The notes: generated from the letters alone by a model not told the origin. 7,045 bases of DNA from an uncultured Lachnospiraceae bacterium (GCA_947174615.1 CAMWJQ010000210.1:1-7045), one strand, 5' to 3'; counted from the first letter of the stretch, positions 1 through 6,311 are shown. Made by a program: numbers and translations.

Positions 1-1123
1 TACCGGAACATTCTATAAAGCTGCCTGACACACAGACACCAAGTTTCCATGACCGATTGTTCTCAAAAAGCTCCAAAAAATCCCGAATCGTTTCCGCGAT
101 GTGACTTCGTAATTCCTCCTCTGCCAGCGCGCGCACATTTTCCGGCAGCAAAGCTTCCCTTGTAAGGCAATGTGCCAAAACAGGCGCATGAACTTCCTTT
201 TCTAATCGACGGAGCAGCCTTGCTGCACAATGCTGCTCTGAATCCGAAACGCCAGAGTTTATCTGTAAAAGACTTGCAAAACGCTGTTCGGTCCGCGAAA
301 CGTGCGCGCTATATAAGATGCCTGTCTCTTCTTCCAGACAGATTGCAATGGCATATGGTCTGTCTGGCAGCATTACATTCTTTTCAAGCAGTGCGCGTTT
401 TAATTCCGGCGGACAATCCCAATGCCTCCCGCGGAGATCCTGTTCGTCTCTGTCATCCCAATCTTCCTCATCCCAATCTTCCTCATCCTCTTCTAAATCC
501 TCCTCATCCCAATCTGATTCTTCTTCATCATCCTCTAAATCCTCCTCATCCCAATCTGATTCTTCTTCATCACCTTCCCAATAAGATAGGACTGTTTCCC
601 TCTTCTCATGAAAACTATCCAAAACTTCCGAAGCATCCATGCAGGGAGTCCATTCTTTACACAGAAGATACTCACAATAATAATAGGATCCAAGATATCC
701 CAGTGAATAGTTCGCCGTCCTTGTCTTTCTAATTCTTCTGTCCAATTCGGCAAGGAGACAATCCTCCATACTCTCAGCAAACAAATCCCAATTCCCCTGT
801 GCATCCCGCACATAAACCGGCGGATTATCCTTACTCAGATCATCCAGCAGAATACCTGCCAGACTTCTGCCGCACATCTTCCCCAAAACTAAATATCTGT
901 CCTTCACCTGAAAAAGTTCAGGCGAAAAAATCTCCTTCTCTTTGCCGCAGACGCGCTCTCTGCCTGCCCGCAAAAGAAAATCGCGCAGTACAGCCGGCAA
1001 CTGCACCCCCAGCTTTTCTTCCTGTGCCTCGAGAACACTTTGGGCAAAACCATTTGCCGAACCCTGACAAAGATCTTCTACAATCTCTATAGGTTTTAAA
1101 ATTCTGTAAGTATTTCCTTCCAT
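1..1123 (-). CDS. SUKH (SMI1/KNR4)-like protein with acidic Asp/Glu/Trp repeat, 3' end outside window
   Basis: A frame open from ATG at 1123 to the left edge gives 374 codons with no stop, so the C-terminus is missing. Residues 1 to about 125 have the look of the SUKH superfamily: a helix ending in EEKLGVQLPAVLRDFLLRAG, then a strand-rich part with YLVLGK and NPPVYVRDAQGNW, then a Leu-rich helix. Many SUKH proteins are immunity proteins against contact-dependent or polymorphic toxins; that is family knowledge, not shown here. Residues about 180-228 are almost only Asp, Glu and Trp in 14-residue repeats. The remaining C-terminal part (from about residue 230) is helical and charged, and I do not recognise it. 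The start is set by AGGAGGA (1131-1137) 7 nt upstream, which overlaps the stop of the phosphoesterase gene; the gap is only 12 nt, so the two are cotranscribed. The SUKH call is fairly sure; the biological role is open. Confidence 0.72.
   Translation of the reverse strand, partial: MEGNTYRILKPIEIVEDLCQGSANGFAQSVLEAQEEKLGVQLPAVLRDFLLRAGRERVCGKEKEIFSPELFQVKDRYLVLGKMCGRSLAGILLDDLSKDNPPVYVRDAQGNWDLFAESMEDCLLAELDRRIRKTRTANYSLGYLGSYYYCEYLLCKEWTPCMDASEVLDSFHEKRETVLSYWEGDEEESDWDEEDLEDDEEESDWDEEDLEEDEEDWDEEDWDDRDEQDLRGRHWDCPPELKRALLEKNVMLPDRPYAIAICLEEETGILYSAHVSRTEQRFASLLQINSGVSDSEQHCAARLLRRLEKEVHAPVLAHCLTREALLPENVRALAEEELRSHIAETIRDFLELFENNRSWKLGVCVSGSFIECSG
453..579 (-). repeat. In-frame acidic tandem repeat inside the SUKH-like gene
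   Basis: Two identical 39-bp copies lie at 492-530 and 534-572, giving a 42-bp period (14 codons, core SDWDEEDLE). Next to them, two perfect 15-bp copies lie at 453-467 and 468-482 (5 codons, core DWDEE). Both periods are multiples of three, so copy-number changes keep the frame. The encoded tract is extremely acidic with regularly spaced Trp. Identity between copies at the DNA level suggests recent duplication, probably by slippage. Confidence 0.9.
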
Positions 1124-1130
1124 CTATGAA

Positions 1131-1137
1131 TCCTCCT
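1131..1137 (-). promoter_or_regulatory. Ribosome binding site of the SUKH-like gene
   Basis: AGGAGGA on the minus strand, 7 nt before ATG 1123. It overlaps the TAG stop of the preceding gene at 1136-1138, which suggests translational coupling. Confidence 0.8.
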
Positions 1138-1825
1138 ATTTAGAATATTCAAATAAAGCGCTGACCTCCATCTTATCCACAATTCCCTGCGCATCAACCC
1201 CCGGATGCGTCACATAAATGCGGCACACCTGTTCCACAAAAGCACACTCCACACCCAACTTCTGCGCAATCCACTCTACCTTGTGCCCCGCATTCATTTC
1301 ACGGAGAATGATTTCCACCGTAGATTTGAGGCTGCCCTCGCAAATAGGTCTGCTTGCTGCATTCTCTGTCAAATCCATCTTTCTGACCTGCCAGACACTG
1401 CTTCCCTCCTCAACCTCAAGGACAGCCATTGTCACGGGGAGCCGAAAACGCCTCGGTCCGCAGCTTCCCGGATTCAGATAGCATACGCCGCCGTCTGTTC
1501 GCTCTTCATACTTATGTGAATGACCATAGACAACGACGTTGATTCCACTCAAATCTTTTTTTAGATGTTTTATGTTGTGCACCATATAAATGCGCAGTCC
1601 AAACCGCGTGATTTCAAGTTCTTTGTTGAGCTTTGCCGCCCAGCCCCGGTCATTATTTCCGCGCACTGCATAAACTGGCGCAATTGCCTCTAGCGCATCT
1701 AACACCTTCTGGTTGTCGAAATCTCCCGCGTGCAGTATCATCTCGCAGGATTGAGCATGCTCTATGACTTCTGGGCGAAGCAGTCCATGTGTGTCTGACA
1801 AAACAGCGATTTTGTGTGTTTTCAT
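1136..1825 (-). CDS. YfcE/MJ0936-type metallophosphoesterase with C-terminal extension
   Basis: A 229-residue cytosolic protein of the calcineurin-like phosphoesterase superfamily. The metal-binding motifs are complete and in order: SDTHG (10-14, D11 and H13), GDFDN (35-39, D35), GNND (56-59, N58), MVHN (H83) and GHSH (101-104, H102 and H104), followed by the LNPGSCGPRR loop (117-126) typical of the YfcE/MJ0936 phosphodiesterases. Members hydrolyse phosphodiester bonds in a metal-dependent way; the natural substrate is usually unknown, and cannot be read here. Family members are normally about 155-185 residues. Here about 70 extra residues (160-229) form a helical domain with a helix-turn-helix-like pattern and the segment YVTHPGVDAQGIVDKM. 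I believe related clostridial proteins carry a similar tail. ATG 1825 follows an AGGGGGA ribosome binding site. It sits 65 nt after the acetyltransferase gene and 12 nt before the SUKH-like gene, in one apparent operon. Confidence 0.88.
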   Translation of the reverse strand: MKTHKIAVLSDTHGLLRPEVIEHAQSCEMILHAGDFDNQKVLDALEAIAPVYAVRGNNDRGWAAKLNKELEITRFGLRIYMVHNIKHLKKDLSGINVVVYGHSHKYEERTDGGVCYLNPGSCGPRRFRLPVTMAVLEVEEGSSVWQVRKMDLTENAASRPICEGSLKSTVEIILREMNAGHKVEWIAQKLGVECAFVEQVCRIYVTHPGVDAQGIVDKMEVSALFEYSK

Positions 1826-1890
1826 CTAAATCCCCCTATCCATGATTAGATTCTAAGCCATGACTTCACTGCTTCTTATCATGAACCACT

Positions 1891-2418
1891 TTATACAGAT
1901 TTCAAATTCAATTCATACAGCTCAAACAAAGGAATCTCCTTGATATTCCTTTGCAAATCTCTTTGTCCTGCAAACGTAAATCCTTTTCCTTGATATAGGC
2001 GCTGCGCCGGGACATTTCCCGGGACAACATCAAGCCGGATAGCCTGATAGCCCTCGCGCCGGGCGATCTCGATACAGCGGTCAACCATATATCCGCCTAC
2101 ACCCCTGCGCCCCGCTGACGGCTCCACGGCAAGCGCATGAATCACAAGATATGCTCCCTGCCCAAGTTCTGCCTGCCAATCCCCCGCCGCATAATCTCCG
2201 CCGGGATTGTCATTCAATACAAAAGCGCCAAACACCCTGCCATTTTCCACGCACGCATACTGCCCGCCCTGCTCGATGGCTTCCCTCACGCTTTCCCTGC
2301 AAGGGTATTTTTTTGACCACTTTGGATAGTTGATCGTTTCCTCCAAATGCTGCACAACCCTGCCATACAGATCCGCGACAAAATCCAAATGCTCCTCTTT
2401 ACAGTGTAGTAGTTCCAT
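1891..2418 (-). CDS. GNAT-family N-acetyltransferase
   Basis: A 175-residue cytosolic protein with the GNAT fold. Acetyl-CoA binding motif A is seen at about 93-120, as VIHALAVEPSAGRRGVGGY, with the pyrophosphate-binding RRGVGG at 104-109. Motif B follows as LDVVPGNVPAQRLYQGKGF (129-147), including the usual Asn and Tyr. The enzyme should move an acetyl group from acetyl-CoA to an amine; the substrate cannot be told from sequence. A GTG five codons upstream (2433) is in frame, but ATG 2418 is preferred because GGGAGA (2426-2431) lies 7 nt before it and would overlap the GTG start. It is first in an apparent operon with the phosphoesterase and SUKH-like genes, with its own promoter at 2447-2475. 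No terminator is visible in the 65 nt after it. Confidence 0.88.
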   Translation of the reverse strand: MELLHCKEEHLDFVADLYGRVVQHLEETINYPKWSKKYPCRESVREAIEQGGQYACVENGRVFGAFVLNDNPGGDYAAGDWQAELGQGAYLVIHALAVEPSAGRRGVGGYMVDRCIEIARREGYQAIRLDVVPGNVPAQRLYQGKGFTFAGQRDLQRNIKEIPLFELYELNLKSV

Positions 2419-2425
2419 TTTCTCT

Positions 2426-2431
2426 TCTCCC
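2426..2431 (-). promoter_or_regulatory. Ribosome binding site deciding the acetyltransferase start
   Basis: GGGAGA on the minus strand, 7 nt before ATG 2418. It lies immediately inside the alternative GTG at 2433, which therefore has no binding site of its own at a usable distance. Confidence 0.65.
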
Positions 2432-2446
2432 ACTCAATATCCGTTT

Positions 2447-2475
2447 ATAATATCACTTCCTTTTTATCATAGCAA
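2447..2475 (-). promoter_or_regulatory. Sigma-A-type promoter of the acetyltransferase operon
   Basis: On the minus strand, -35 TTGCTA (2470-2475) and -10 TATTAT (2447-2452) are separated by exactly 17 nt. The -10 matches the consensus at five of six positions and the -35 at four of six. The start point would be near 2440, giving a short leader of about 22 nt. Confidence 0.65.
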
Positions 2476-2554
2476 TATTGAGCGCCAAATACAAGAAATA
2501 CTAACGAAGTTTTCGCACATGAATTCCCACTACTTTGGCATGGGTATGAAAAGT

Positions 2555-2581
2555 AACGAACCACTTACTGTTCACTTCGTT
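2555..2581 (-). terminator. Weak hairpin after the racemase gene, possible terminator
   Basis: AACGAA and TTCGTT form a 6-bp stem just past the TAG stop of the racemase gene, followed on the minus strand by ACTTTTC. The stem is short, the loop is 15 nt and the U run has only four bases, so this is a weak candidate. No better terminator is visible in the 166 nt between the racemase and acetyltransferase genes. Confidence 0.25.
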
Positions 2582-2584
2582 CCA

Positions 2585-4801
2585 CTAACTACCAGTACGT
2601 ATTCCCACGTGGCTTGAAGTCCTGTCTGAACAGTAACCAGAATCAACAGCAGTCACCATCACTCTCATTCCTATACGGCTCAGCAGTTCGTTTGTGATAC
2701 TGTCTGTCTGTTCTGCCACCGCCGGTGCAGTAATTTCCTCATTGCCGTCTCTGCCAATCAGTGTGACAATCATACCGACGCACACGTCCGAGAGCTTGGT
2801 GACATCAACTGCAAGCTGGTCCATACAGATTCTGCCGACAATCGGCGCTGGCTGCCCGTCAATGAGTACATTTTGCCCTTTACCCGACAGGATTCGCGAA
2901 AAACCGTCCGCATACCCGATGGACACGATAGCAATGCGGCTGTCTCTGTCCGCCACAAAAGCTCTGCCATAGCCAACTCTTTCTCCTGCCTTGATATTTC
3001 GAACCAGAACAATCTGCGCCTTCAGTGAAAGAACTGGTCTTAGATCAAGATGCAGTTTCGTCTGCGCGTCTGGTGTGCTCAGTACGCCATACAGAGAAAT
3101 GCCTACCCTGACATAATCGCACTTGAGTTCCGGATAATTCAACAGACCATAACTGCTCTGAATATGGATCTTTGGAATGTGTATGCCCTGTTTTTTCAAT
3201 CTGTTTAGAATCTTATAAAATCTGGCAATCTGCTGGCGGGTGAACAGGACATCGTTCCCGTCCAGACTGTCTGCCACACACAGATGCGTAAAAATACCAT
3301 TGATCATAAGATTTTTCATCGCAAATACCCGCGAAAGCTTCTGTACTTCTTTCCCGGCACTGCTGTCCATCGGCACCCAAAATCCCAGCCGGTGCATTCC
3401 TGTGTCCAATTTGATATGTGCCTTGACATGAACACCCTGCGCATTCAATCTGCATGCATAGTCGTAATCAACCAGTGTCTGCGAGAGGTCATATTTACGA
3501 AGCTCCCTTGCCCGTTCAGGCTGTGTGTATCCCAAGATCAGGATCTCACCGCGAATACCAAATCTGCGCAGCATAATGCCCTCGTCAACGGTCGCAGCTG
3601 CAAACGCTCTGACACCGATTCTGTCCAGGTGCGTCGCAATCTCGTACATGCCATGACCGTAAGCCTGCGCCTTTACGACTGCCATCAACGCGCATTCGGG
3701 CGGCATTGCCTCGCACAATACCTGTACATTGTGCGTGAGATTGTCCAGATTGATTTCAATGTAAGCTCTGTCCGCACCCTTATGCTGCTCTTTTCTCCCA
3801 GATCCAAACCGCTGCCAAAATGCTTCGGCAAACACACTAAATGACACAGATGTCACAACCACTGCAAGAAAATGCACTGCGCTGTTCTCCACAAGAAGTG
3901 TCTGCAAATGAAGTACTTTTGCTGCAAGGCGTACAACCACAATCATCATCGGGTGAATCATGTAGACAAGAAGCGAGACATCGCGAAGCCAGACATGACG
4001 TTTTCCCCTAAAATACAGCAGCGCCTGAAACAAAAAATACATGCATGGCACCAGAAACAAATACATGCTGTCATGGCGCTGCAGTTGAAAATAATGCAAA
4101 ATACTCCCTTCCGCCAGCATACTGAACAGCATTACAACACACAGTGTCGATGCCGCTGTCTGTCTCAAGCGCGTTTGAGCATCCGCAATCCACCCTCCTA
4201 AAAGAAAAAAGACAGGCGCGAAGAAAATACCGTTTCTGGTATAATCCGAAACCTGAAACCAAAGTGTATAAAATCCGCCAAGAACAGGCACTTTTTCGAT
4301 CAGCCCATAATAACTGTCACCAAACAAGCCAATCAAGTAGAGTACTGCTGCCACCGCAAATGCCCTGTGAAAGCCAATTTTTCGCACCAGAACCCATGCA
4401 ATCGCACCGCCGACAAGCGACGCCGGCAGATACCACAGATGATACAGTGTCCCATCAAACACGATGTCCTTTATCATATTCGGCAGCAGATTTTCCATTC
4501 TGAAATAGCCGTTATAGATATTCAACGGTATATAGAGCATAATCGCCGCCCCATAAATCAGCGCCGTTTTTTTCATATAAACTCTTAATCTCTCCGCTTG
4601 ATTGCTATATCTGGAAATCAGAAAGAAACCAGATGTCATAAAAAAGAACGGAACTGCTATGCGGGCAATCACACGCGTCAGAATAAAATCCCCCCATTCA
4701 CTGTATGTGCCAAGCGGCGATGTATGAATTGCAATGATCAATATCGCTGCGATCATCCGAAAACAGTCTATCCCTGTGTAACTTTTGTTTGTTGTCCTCA
4801 T
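2585..4801 (-). CDS. vanT: VanT-type membrane-bound serine racemase
   Basis: A 738-residue two-domain protein. Residues 1-330 are an acyltransferase-3-like membrane domain with about ten hydrophobic segments (roughly 12-30, 42-63, 79-96, 121-139, 145-163, 191-207, 217-234, 246-264, 274-294, 306-328); an early His (H26) and RIAVPFFFMTSGFFL (47-61) fit that family. After a basic linker (333-344), residues 345-719 are a fold-type III alanine-racemase domain with the PLP lysine K377 in VVKAQAYGHG, R471 in KLDTGMHRLG, GYGRAFVADRD (610-620), the catalytic Tyr Y630 in IGYADG, and GRICMDQ (656-662). By alignment to alanine racemase, N704 in SITNELL takes the place of the active-site Tyr (Tyr354 in Geobacillus), the change linked to D-serine in VanT enzymes. 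The membrane part is thought to help L-Ser entry. It should supply D-Ser to the ligase encoded 157 nt upstream. About 19 residues at the C-terminus (720-738) extend beyond the usual end. Its ribosome binding site is a GAGGG 6 nt before ATG. Confidence 0.9.
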   Translation of the reverse strand: MRTTNKSYTGIDCFRMIAAILIIAIHTSPLGTYSEWGDFILTRVIARIAVPFFFMTSGFFLISRYSNQAERLRVYMKKTALIYGAAIMLYIPLNIYNGYFRMENLLPNMIKDIVFDGTLYHLWYLPASLVGGAIAWVLVRKIGFHRAFAVAAVLYLIGLFGDSYYGLIEKVPVLGGFYTLWFQVSDYTRNGIFFAPVFFLLGGWIADAQTRLRQTAASTLCVVMLFSMLAEGSILHYFQLQRHDSMYLFLVPCMYFLFQALLYFRGKRHVWLRDVSLLVYMIHPMMIVVVRLAAKVLHLQTLLVENSAVHFLAVVVTSVSFSVFAEAFWQRFGSGRKEQHKGADRAYIEINLDNLTHNVQVLCEAMPPECALMAVVKAQAYGHGMYEIATHLDRIGVRAFAAATVDEGIMLRRFGIRGEILILGYTQPERARELRKYDLSQTLVDYDYACRLNAQGVHVKAHIKLDTGMHRLGFWVPMDSSAGKEVQKLSRVFAMKNLMINGIFTHLCVADSLDGNDVLFTRQQIARFYKILNRLKKQGIHIPKIHIQSSYGLLNYPELKCDYVRVGISLYGVLSTPDAQTKLHLDLRPVLSLKAQIVLVRNIKAGERVGYGRAFVADRDSRIAIVSIGYADGFSRILSGKGQNVLIDGQPAPIVGRICMDQLAVDVTKLSDVCVGMIVTLIGRDGNEEITAPAVAEQTDSITNELLSRIGMRVMVTAVDSGYCSDRTSSHVGIRTGS

Positions 4802-4958
4802 TGTCTGCCCTCTTTCTGGTGTTTCGTTTTTTTATGCGTCTTCCGCTCTACTTTTATATAAACTTCCGTTCTTTACTGCATGCCAACTGTGCACAAACTG
4901 GTGTGCTGTCACTGATATTAATGCTCGAATACACTCCTCGTTTGAGAAGCTGTCTCCA
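4802..4958 (-). other. Gap between ligase and racemase genes, no gene called
   Basis: 157 nt without a supported gene. On the minus strand two frames stay open for 34 codons (in frame with the ligase after its TGA) and about 41 codons, but neither has a start with a ribosome binding site. I see no convincing terminator or promoter; a TTGGCA near 4882 has no -10 at proper spacing. This is where other van operons carry vanXY, but nothing here resembles a VanXY peptidase. Confidence 0.5.
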
Positions 4959-6029
4959 TCATACCTTAAACACCTGCCCGATAATCCTGTCCACCAACTC
5001 GGCAAATTCATACCCTGCTGCGCGCATCATGCCCGGATAGCGGCTGTGCTCCGTAAATCCCGGTATCGTGTTGACCTCGTTGAACACAATCTCTCCTTCC
5101 GGCGTCAGAAACAAATCTACTCGCGCAAAGCCGTCGCAGTCCAGCGCGCGGTAGATCCGCTTTGCCGCCTCCTGAATCTCGCGCGCCTTCTCCGCCGGAA
5201 TCCTTGCCGGAACATGAATTGCTGAAGTCTTGAGTGTATACTTCTCCGTGTAATCAAAAAATCCATTGGCACATGCCGCAGTGTCAAGCTCAATCTCGTC
5301 AACTGCCCCGACAATCAACTGGTCACGCCCGCACACGGCACAGCCAACTTCAAATCCGTCGATTGCCTCCTCCAAAATGACACGATTGTCATAATTAAAC
5401 GCAAGTGCGATGGCTGGCGCAATCTGCTCCATAGCCCCCACCTTTGTCACGCCCAAGGAGGAGCCTGCTTTGACAGGCTTTACAAAGACTGGAAAGCCAA
5501 TAGAATCTGCAAACGCACACGCTTTGTTGACTGCCATATTATCCATCAATACCATTGCCCTTGGCACACGCACACCGGAAAGCTCTGCCAGACGGTGCGC
5601 CCTGTCCTTGTCCATGCAAAGCGCAGAGGACAATGTTTTGCAGCCAATCAGCGGAATCCCTGCAATCTCCGCAATCCCCTGAACGGTTCCATCCTCCCCG
5701 TTTCGCCCATGCAGCACCGGAAAAACAGCGTCCACAGAAATAAATTCTGGTATGGACCGCGCGCGGCATACGATCAGGTGATGATATGTCCTGTCAGGCG
5801 AAATCATCGCCGGCACGCAGTCTGTCTCATTACACCATGTATCGTTTTGAATCCTGTCTGTTTCTCCTGTAAAGTAAAACCACTGTCCCTCCCGCGTGAT
5901 ACCGACCATCACCGGATTATATTTTCTCCTGTCCATGCTGCAAATCACCGCGTATGCTGACTGCAGGGACACCTCGTACTCCGACGACGCACCGCCAAAT
6001 AAAACTACAATATTTTTTCTGTTTTCCAT
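4959..6029 (-). CDS. vanG: VanG-type D-alanine--D-serine ligase
   Basis: A 356-residue ATP-grasp ligase, full length for the D-Ala-D-X ligase family. It should join D-Ala to D-Ser in the cytosol, giving D-Ala-D-Ser for peptidoglycan precursors, which bind vancomycin more weakly. Visible motifs, numbered from ATG 6029: LFGGASSEYEVSLQSA (10-25) in the N-terminal domain; PVLHGRNGEDGT (104-115); the ATP-loop region FVKPVKAGSS (182-191); the E220-E221 pair; the omega-loop FDYTEKY (258-264) with the EKY triplet found in D-Ser ligases; and metal ligands D305, E318 and N320 in VFNEVNTIPG. The whole reads closer to VanG than to housekeeping Ddl, in my recollection of VanG. An in-frame GTG at 6038 is rejected because its G is part of the ribosome binding site AGAGGAG (6038-6044), 8 nt before ATG 6029. 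Followed by vanT on the same strand; vanXY and vanRS are not in the window. Confidence 0.9.
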   Translation of the reverse strand: MENRKNIVVLFGGASSEYEVSLQSAYAVICSMDRRKYNPVMVGITREGQWFYFTGETDRIQNDTWCNETDCVPAMISPDRTYHHLIVCRARSIPEFISVDAVFPVLHGRNGEDGTVQGIAEIAGIPLIGCKTLSSALCMDKDRAHRLAELSGVRVPRAMVLMDNMAVNKACAFADSIGFPVFVKPVKAGSSLGVTKVGAMEQIAPAIALAFNYDNRVILEEAIDGFEVGCAVCGRDQLIVGAVDEIELDTAACANGFFDYTEKYTLKTSAIHVPARIPAEKAREIQEAAKRIYRALDCDGFARVDLFLTPEGEIVFNEVNTIPGFTEHSRYPGMMRAAGYEFAELVDRIIGQVFKV

Positions 6030-6037
6030 CTCTGTCA

Positions 6038-6044
6038 CTCCTCT
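6038..6044 (-). promoter_or_regulatory. Ribosome binding site deciding the ligase start
   Basis: AGAGGAG on the minus strand, 8 nt before ATG 6029. It overlaps the in-frame GTG at 6038, so only ATG 6029 is well placed. Confidence 0.75.
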
Positions 6045-6053
6045 ATTCTTCTT

Positions 6054-6080
6054 ACCCTATTTCTCCTAACCCTATTTCTC
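6054..6080 (-). repeat. 12-bp direct repeat in the ligase leader
   Basis: Exact copies of GAGAAATAGGGT (minus strand) lie at 6054-6065 and 6069-6080, a 15-bp period, within the untranslated leader about 25-50 nt before the ligase start. The upstream copy is followed by TAGGAG, which resembles a second ribosome binding site. The function is unknown. Confidence 0.6.
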
Positions 6081-6115
6081 TTTACGCATGGCACGATTCC
6101 CGCATCCATTCCAAA

Positions 6116-6144
6116 ATGATATCAGAACAATTTTTAACTTCCAA
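6116..6144 (-). promoter_or_regulatory. Promoter of the vanG-vanT operon
   Basis: On the minus strand, -35 TTGGAA (6139-6144) and -10 TATCAT (6116-6121) are 17 nt apart, with a TG one base before the -10 (extended -10). The start point would fall at about 6109, leaving a leader of about 80 nt. Confidence 0.65.
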
Positions 6145-6155
6145 TCACACAACAG

Positions 6156-6173
6156 ATTAAGATCTATTAAGAT
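6156..6173 (-). promoter_or_regulatory. Direct-repeat activator-type site upstream of the van promoter
   Basis: ATCTTAAT occurs twice on the minus strand at 6166-6173 and 6156-6163, exactly one helical turn (10 bp) apart, ending 11 bp upstream of the -35. Head-to-tail repeats at this spacing and position are typical of OmpR/PhoB-type response regulators, the class to which VanR belongs. The regulator itself is not in the window, so the link to VanR is inference. Confidence 0.5.
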
Positions 6174-6192
6174 TTCATGATGAAATCTTTAT
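6166..6192. repeat. Palindrome next to the direct repeats
   Basis: AAGATTTCAT and ATGAAATCTT (6169-6178 and 6180-6189) are perfect 10-bp inverted arms around one central base, extending to 13-bp arms with one mismatch (6166-6192). It overlaps the distal direct repeat. The short spacer fits a dimer-bound operator better than an RNA hairpin. Confidence 0.6.
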
Positions 6193-6213
6193 CAATATAA
6201 GGAACTGCACATC

Positions 6214-6259
6214 AAAAAGAAACCTGTTTTCATACCAGAATTGTATCAAAACAGGTTTC
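6214..6259 (-). terminator. Rho-independent terminator reading on the minus strand
   Basis: Perfect 12-bp arms GAAACCTGTTTT (6219-6230) and AAAACAGGTTTC (6248-6259) extend past one mismatch by three more pairs around a 9-nt loop. On the minus strand the stem is followed at once by TTTTT (6214-6218), a textbook terminator. On the plus strand the T run comes only after CCCTATG, so it would work poorly. It lies upstream of the van promoter and insulates it from transcription entering from the right. Confidence 0.8.
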
Positions 6260-6311
6260 CCTATGTTTTTCGGTTTCCTATCACCTTTATCTCATTTTTC
6301 TCAAGATATTC

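Larger units (their letters stand above)
6035..6109 (-). other. Possible 24-codon leader frame before the ligase gene
   Basis: ATG 6109 to TGA 6035 reads as a 24-residue peptide with nine Arg codons, all AGA or AGG, including RNRVR twice. It ends 5 nt before the ligase ATG. ATG 6109 coincides with the predicted transcription start, so translation would need a leaderless start; there is no ribosome binding site. It may be chance reading of purine-rich leader RNA. I would not call it a gene without ribosome data. Confidence 0.2.

Noticed and set aside
453..579. CRISPR-like array
   Set aside because: The repeats are tandem without distinct spacers and encode a continuous acidic protein tract.
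318..584. Plus-strand Ser-rich frame
   Set aside because: Low-complexity shadow of the same GAA/GAT-rich repeat read in antisense.
172..732. Plus-strand frame with Pro-His-Asn-Leu repeats
   Set aside because: It is the antisense reading of the SUKH-like gene; its repeats come from the acidic tract on the other strand, and it has no ribosome binding site.
535..813. Minus-strand 92-residue frame
   Set aside because: Overlaps the SUKH-like gene in another frame, with no ribosome binding site and no recognisable domain.
2419..2433. GTG 2433 as the acetyltransferase start
   Set aside because: GGGAGA serving ATG 2418 overlaps the GTG codon region, and no other binding site precedes the GTG.
3284..3844. 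Plus-strand 186-residue frame
   Set aside because: Antisense to the racemase domain of VanT, whose motifs are intact and which explains the sequence.
4959..6029. Housekeeping D-Ala-D-Ala ligase (Ddl)
   Set aside because: The EKY omega-loop, overall similarity to VanG and the adjacent VanT favour a D-Ser ligase, although an assay would be needed for proof.
6030..6038. GTG 6038 as the ligase start
   Set aside because: The G overlaps the ribosome binding site; ATG 6029 has proper 8-nt spacing and matches where VanG begins.
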